The position numbers were made by a program, and so were the translations under genes. A DNA stretch of 64,000 nucleotides from Candidatus Eisenbacteria bacterium (lineage in GTDB: Bacteria; Orphanbacterota; Orphanbacteria; Orphanbacterales; Orphanbacteraceae): NCBI GenBank assembly GCA_016930695.1, contig JAFGGD010000034.1:1-64000 (forward strand), written 5' to 3'. Below the pieces are notes generated by a model, which saw only the letters and a program-made list of their open reading frames with translations, searched no databases and was not told the origin of the DNA. Each line of letters starts with the position of its first letter. The first letter of the stretch is position 1. Below are positions 60,755-64,000 of the stretch, piece by piece.

Positions 60755-62936
60755 ATGGAAAGGACGGAAGGAAAACTGGGGACTTTTCTGGGGGTGTACG
60801 CCCCCACGATCTTGACGATCCTCGGGGTGATCCTCTTTCTGCGGGTCGGCTGGCTCGTGGGGAGTCTGGGACCGGCGCGCCTCCTCGCCGTCGTCCTCCT
60901 CGCCAATAGCATCACGGCGATTACGGCTTTTTCCTTCTCGTCGGTGGCGACCAACACCCGCGTCGGGACCGGGGGGGCTTACTACATCATCTCCAGGAGC
61001 CTCGGCATTGAAGCGGGCGGGGCGATCGGCATTCCCCTCTTTCTCTCGCAGGCTCTATCGGTGACCCTGTACTCCTTCGGTTTGGCCGAGTCGCTCCGCT
61101 TTCTCTGGCCGGGCGTTCCCCTGCAAACCGCCGCGGTGATCATCATACTGGCCGTAGCGGGGATCGCCCTGCTCGGCGCGAAGCAGGCGCTCCGGACGCA
61201 GATTCCCCTGATGGTGCTCGTGGGCGCCTCGCTGGTCGCCCTCGTCGTGGGGGCGCTTCTCCGGCCCGCGGTCCCCGCCGCGCCGCCCCCCGGTCCGGGC
61301 GAGAGCATCGGTTTCTGGATCGGTTTCGCGATCTTCTTTCCGGCGGTGACCGGCGTGATGGCCGGGCTCGGTCTCTCCGGCGATTTGCGGAATCCGGGCC
61401 GCGCGATTCCGCTCGGCACTTTGGCGGCCGTCTTCACCGGATGGGTGATCTACCTCATCGTGCCCGTTCTTCTCCACCGGGCCGCCCCGGCGGATGCGCT
61501 TCGGAACGATTCCCTCGTCTGGACGCGGATCGCCCTTCTCGGCCCGTGGATCGTTTTCCCCGGCCTTTGGGCGGCGATCTTCTCGTCGGCGGTCGGGTCG
61601 ATCCTGGGCGCCCCGCGGACGCTGCAGGCCCTCGCCAGGGATGGACTCGCGCCCCGCTTTCTCGGCGGGTCGGGCGAGGGGAGTAAGGCCCTCCTGCCGG
61701 GGCTCGCCGTCTCACTCGTCATCGCCCTCTCGGCGACGGCGCTCGGCGGGCTGAACGCGGTGGCCGCGCTGGTGACGATGTTCTTCCTCACCGTGTACGG
61801 GACGGCGAACCTGGTCGCCGCCTTCGAAACGCTGAGCGGTGACACCTCCTGGCGGCCCAAAATCCGAGTTCCCTGGCCGGTCGCGCTGGCCGGCGGCTTC
61901 GCCTGCGTGGCCGTGATCTTCCTGATCCGACCCCTGATGGGGGCCGTCGCCCTTCTCGCCGAGCTGGCTCTTTGGATAGTACTCTCCCGGCGCGAATACG
62001 CCGCCAACTGGGGGGACGTCCGCCGTGGGCTCTATGAGAGCGTGATCCGCTGGGCGTTGGTCCGCCTCGCCGACAGGCCGCCGAGCGCCCGGAACTGGCG
62101 CCCCCACGTTCTCGTTTTCACGAGCGATCCGTTGCGGGAACTCGATCTGGTCCGCTTCGGCGACTGGTTCAGCCAGGGGAGGGGAGTGGTCACGGTCTGT
62201 CGCCTGGTCGTCGGCGACCTGCTCAAGGACGATCTCGGTCTGGCGGAGAAGCGCCTCGAAATTCAGGAGATTCTGGACGCGGAAAAGCTCACCGCTTTCG
62301 CCGAAGTGGACGTGGTGCGGGAACTGGTGGATGGGGTCGTTCAGGTGGCGCAGGCGAACGGCATGGCGGGAATCGCGAGCAACACGGTCCTTCTCGGTTG
62401 GCCGGAGGAGGAGTCGCTCCAGGTGCAGTTCCTGAGGAGCATGCGCCGTCTGGAGGTCCTCAATAAGTCGCTGGTGCTGGCGCGGATCCGACCGAGCCGC
62501 GCCTACCGCCGCGAGGGGGTGAGGCGGACGATCCATATCTGGTGGGGCGGGCCTGCAGAGGAACGGCGACCTGATGCTCCTCCTGGCGCACCTGCTGGCC
62601 CGAAATCCTTCCTGGAGGGACGCGAGGGTCCGCGTGATGAGTGTCGCCTCCACCGAGACGGCCCGATCCCAAACCGAATCGTTTCTCGCCGGGCTGATCG
62701 CGGAAATCCGGATCCGGGCGGAGACGGAGGTGATCCTCAAGCCGAAGGATACGACCGTCACGGAATTGATTCAGGAGAGAAGCAAGGACGCCGAGGTCGT
62801 CTTCCTCGGGCTCGCCACGCCGGAGCGGGGCGAGGAGGCGGAATACGCCGGGCGTCTCGAAAAGCTCGCCGGGGATCTCCCGATGGTGTTTTTCGTCAAG
62901 AACGCGAGCCTCTTCATCGGCGAGTTGATGACCTGA
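60755..62936 (+). pseudogene. Cation-chloride cotransporter-like permease, interrupted by a one-base frameshift
   Basis: The reading frame from ATG 60755 encodes an APC-superfamily transporter: GTFLGVYAPTILTILGVILFLRVGW opens TM1, with about 12 TM helices to residue about 415. A cytoplasmic C-terminal domain starts NWRPHVLVFTSDP. At 62546-62552 one extra base shifts the frame: IHIWWGG continues as PAEERRPDAPP, whereas the +1 frame continues LQRNGDLMLLLAHLLARN. That is the conserved CCC continuation, and it runs to a stop at 62936. With the extra base removed the product is about 726 residues. A G-run (GGGG-C-GGG at 62544-62551) is the likely slip site. This is either a real mutation or a sequencing/assembly error. 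The alternative 781-residue reading has a low-complexity end. Confidence 0.85.
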
Positions 62937-62949
62937 TCGGGCGACGCCG

Positions 62950-62983
62950 CCGGCCCTCGCCCCCCTTCCCGACGGAGGGCCGG
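62950..62983 (+). terminator. Hairpin after transporter gene
   Basis: CCGGCCCTC (62950-62958) pairs with GAGGGCCGG (62975-62983). Only a C/T-rich tail follows, so it is a weak terminator candidate. Confidence 0.4.
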
Positions 62984-63061
62984 TCCCCTTCGCCGGCGCT
63001 CCCGCCAGCGCCAAGATACGGTTCAAGGACGCGCCGCCCCTTCCGCCCGTGTCCTTTCTCT

Positions 63062-63090
63062 TTGACCGGGCTCGGCCGACGTGTTTCAAT
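63062..63090 (+). promoter_or_regulatory. Promoter for truA
   Basis: TTGACC (63062-63067), a 17-bp spacer and TTCAAT (63085-63090). It implies a leader of about 110 nt before truA. Confidence 0.5.
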
Positions 63091-63207
63091 GCGTTTTTAG
63101 GGAGGAAGGCGCCTCCGCGGCGCCGAGAGACCGGCCGAGAACGCGCGCCGGGGAAGGTCGGCCCCCTCCCGGAAGAGCACCCCTTCTCCGATTCGTTCGG
63201 TTTACGC

Positions 63208-63969
63208 ATGTATATCTTCGGCATCGAAGTCCGTTTCGAGGGCACCGACTTCGCCGGCTGGCAGGTCCAGCCCGGCCGTCGCACCGTACAGGGGGAGATC
63301 GAGTGCGCCCTCGCCCGGCTTTTCGGCGGGCCGGTCCGCCTGCACGGCGCGGGGAGGACCGATGCGGGCGTGCACGCCCTCCGCGCCGTCGCCGCCTTCC
63401 ACGTCGAGACGGACCTGGACGCCGACACCATCGGCCGCGCCCTCCGCGCGATGCTCCCTCCGGATATCCTCCTCCTCCGGGCCGCCCCGGCGCGGGAGGG
63501 GTTCGACCCGAGGCGGCACGCCCTCTCCCGCACCTACCGCTATCGGATCCTCCGGGGCGCGGATCCCTTCCGGCGGCGTTTCGTGTGGGAACGACGGGGG
63601 GCGCTCCGGATCGAACCGATGGCCCGCGCCGTCTTCGACCTCCTCGGCGAGAGGGACCACACCTCCTTCGCCGCCTCCACGCGGAAGGGGCGGGAAAACA
63701 CGGTCCGGGTCGACCATGCTTCTTGGGAAGAAGAGGGAGACGAGATCCGTTTCACCATTACGGCGAACCGCTTCCTTCATCACATGGTTCGTAATATAGT
63801 GGGGACTTTCGTGGAGATCGGGAGGGGAACGCGCCTGTCGGACGGCATCGCCGGTCTCCTCGAGGCGCGGGACAGACGCCTCGCGGGACCGACCGCGCCG
63901 GCCCGCGGCCTCTGCCTCGTGGAAATCGATTACGGCGAAGGATGGGCCGCCCGCGGACCCACCGCCTGA
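63208..63969 (+). CDS. truA: tRNA pseudouridine(38-40) synthase
   Basis: This 253-residue enzyme isomerises uridines in the anticodon arm of tRNAs. The catalytic Asp52 is in GAGRTDAGVHA; YRYRILRG, NRFLHHMVRNIVGTFVEIGRG and APARGLCLVEIDY are the other TruA signatures. The start ATG 63208 places the first strand (YIFGIEVRFEGTDFAGWQVQPG) correctly, although no clear Shine-Dalgarno precedes it. The long leader from the promoter at 63062 is unexplained. The next gene begins 12 bp after the stop. Confidence 0.95.
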   Translation: MYIFGIEVRFEGTDFAGWQVQPGRRTVQGEIECALARLFGGPVRLHGAGRTDAGVHALRAVAAFHVETDLDADTIGRALRAMLPPDILLLRAAPAREGFDPRRHALSRTYRYRILRGADPFRRRFVWERRGALRIEPMARAVFDLLGERDHTSFAASTRKGRENTVRVDHASWEEEGDEIRFTITANRFLHHMVRNIVGTFVEIGRGTRLSDGIAGLLEARDRRLAGPTAPARGLCLVEIDYGEGWAARGPTA

Positions 63970-63981
63970 GGAGGAGATCGG

Positions 63982-64000
63982 ATGAGGTTTTTCCTGGACA
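63982..64000 (+). CDS. Start of probable transaldolase / fructose-6-phosphate aldolase (partial)
   Basis: Only six codons lie in the window (MRFFLD), after an excellent GAGGAGGAG ribosome site. MxFFLDTA is the characteristic N-terminus of the small transaldolase/TalC family, so this is probably the first strand of that TIM barrel. The call rests on very little sequence. Confidence 0.5.

Noticed and set aside
62936-63100. C-terminal extension of the CCC-like protein in its original frame
   Set aside because: After the frameshift point the original frame is low-complexity and runs past the true stop of the restored frame at 62936.

Overview
This 64 kb window is a GC-rich, gene-dense bacterial chromosome segment carrying about 44 protein genes on both strands. 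It comes from a diderm: it has TolC/NodT outer-membrane channels, an RND pump, many lipoproteins and apolipoprotein N-acyltransferase. Secreted propeller proteins with a C-terminal FlgD-Ig-like 'PxPNP...GvY' module, an archaeal-type phosphoglycerate mutase and a 'head GIN' protein resemble what is seen in FCB-related lineages such as Candidatus Eisenbacteria or Krumholzibacteriota. That placement is an inference, since no rRNA gene is present. I see no CRISPR array, insertion sequence, prophage or intact tRNA gene.

Layout. 1-6432: an ExeA-type ATPase fused to an excisionase-type helix-turn-helix, galE, a TlpA lipoprotein, an amidohydrolase and rarA. 6709-12006: a very large hybrid histidine kinase with one dead and one intact receiver. 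12454-19338: a TetR-led operon encoding a complete ABC-2 efflux system (tolC, hlyD, two ATPases, two permeases; YbhGFSR-like with the ATPase halves split). 19429-23779: two divergent secreted peptidases (M3 and S9). 23877-26358: a methyltransferase and glycerol-3-phosphate dehydrogenase. 26493-32915: a second TetR-led efflux operon (NodT channel, adaptor, RND pump), with a well-defined promoter and operator. 33157-42098: a metallophosphoesterase, a degenerate tRNA-like element, a POT-like transporter, an exported methyltransferase-like protein, a 1125-residue SARP-like regulator and a UPF0718-type permease.

42648-47467 holds the most unusual unit: two consecutive copies of a two-gene module. 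Each pairs an exported DJ-1/PfpI-fold protein with a 488-residue seven-repeat propeller protein ending in a sorting-type domain. The intergenic spacing is 38 bp in both copies. 47701-51985: DinB-like protein, small membrane protein, ECF sigma and zinc-finger anti-sigma pair, GIN-domain adhesin-like protein and a glycosyltransferase. 52297-58569: an S9 lipoprotein peptidase, an M23 peptidase, apgM and lnt. 58634-64000: a TPR-thioredoxin lipoprotein, a cation-chloride cotransporter-like gene interrupted by a single-base frameshift, truA, and the first 19 bases of a probable transaldolase.

Read together, the window suggests a peptide-scavenging lifestyle (two exported S9 peptidases, an exported M3 peptidase, a POT-like carrier) with two locally regulated efflux systems. 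Many promoters are near sigma70 consensus. Gene starts were chosen from Shine-Dalgarno spacing, start/stop overlaps and signal-peptide position, so several differ from the longest open frame.
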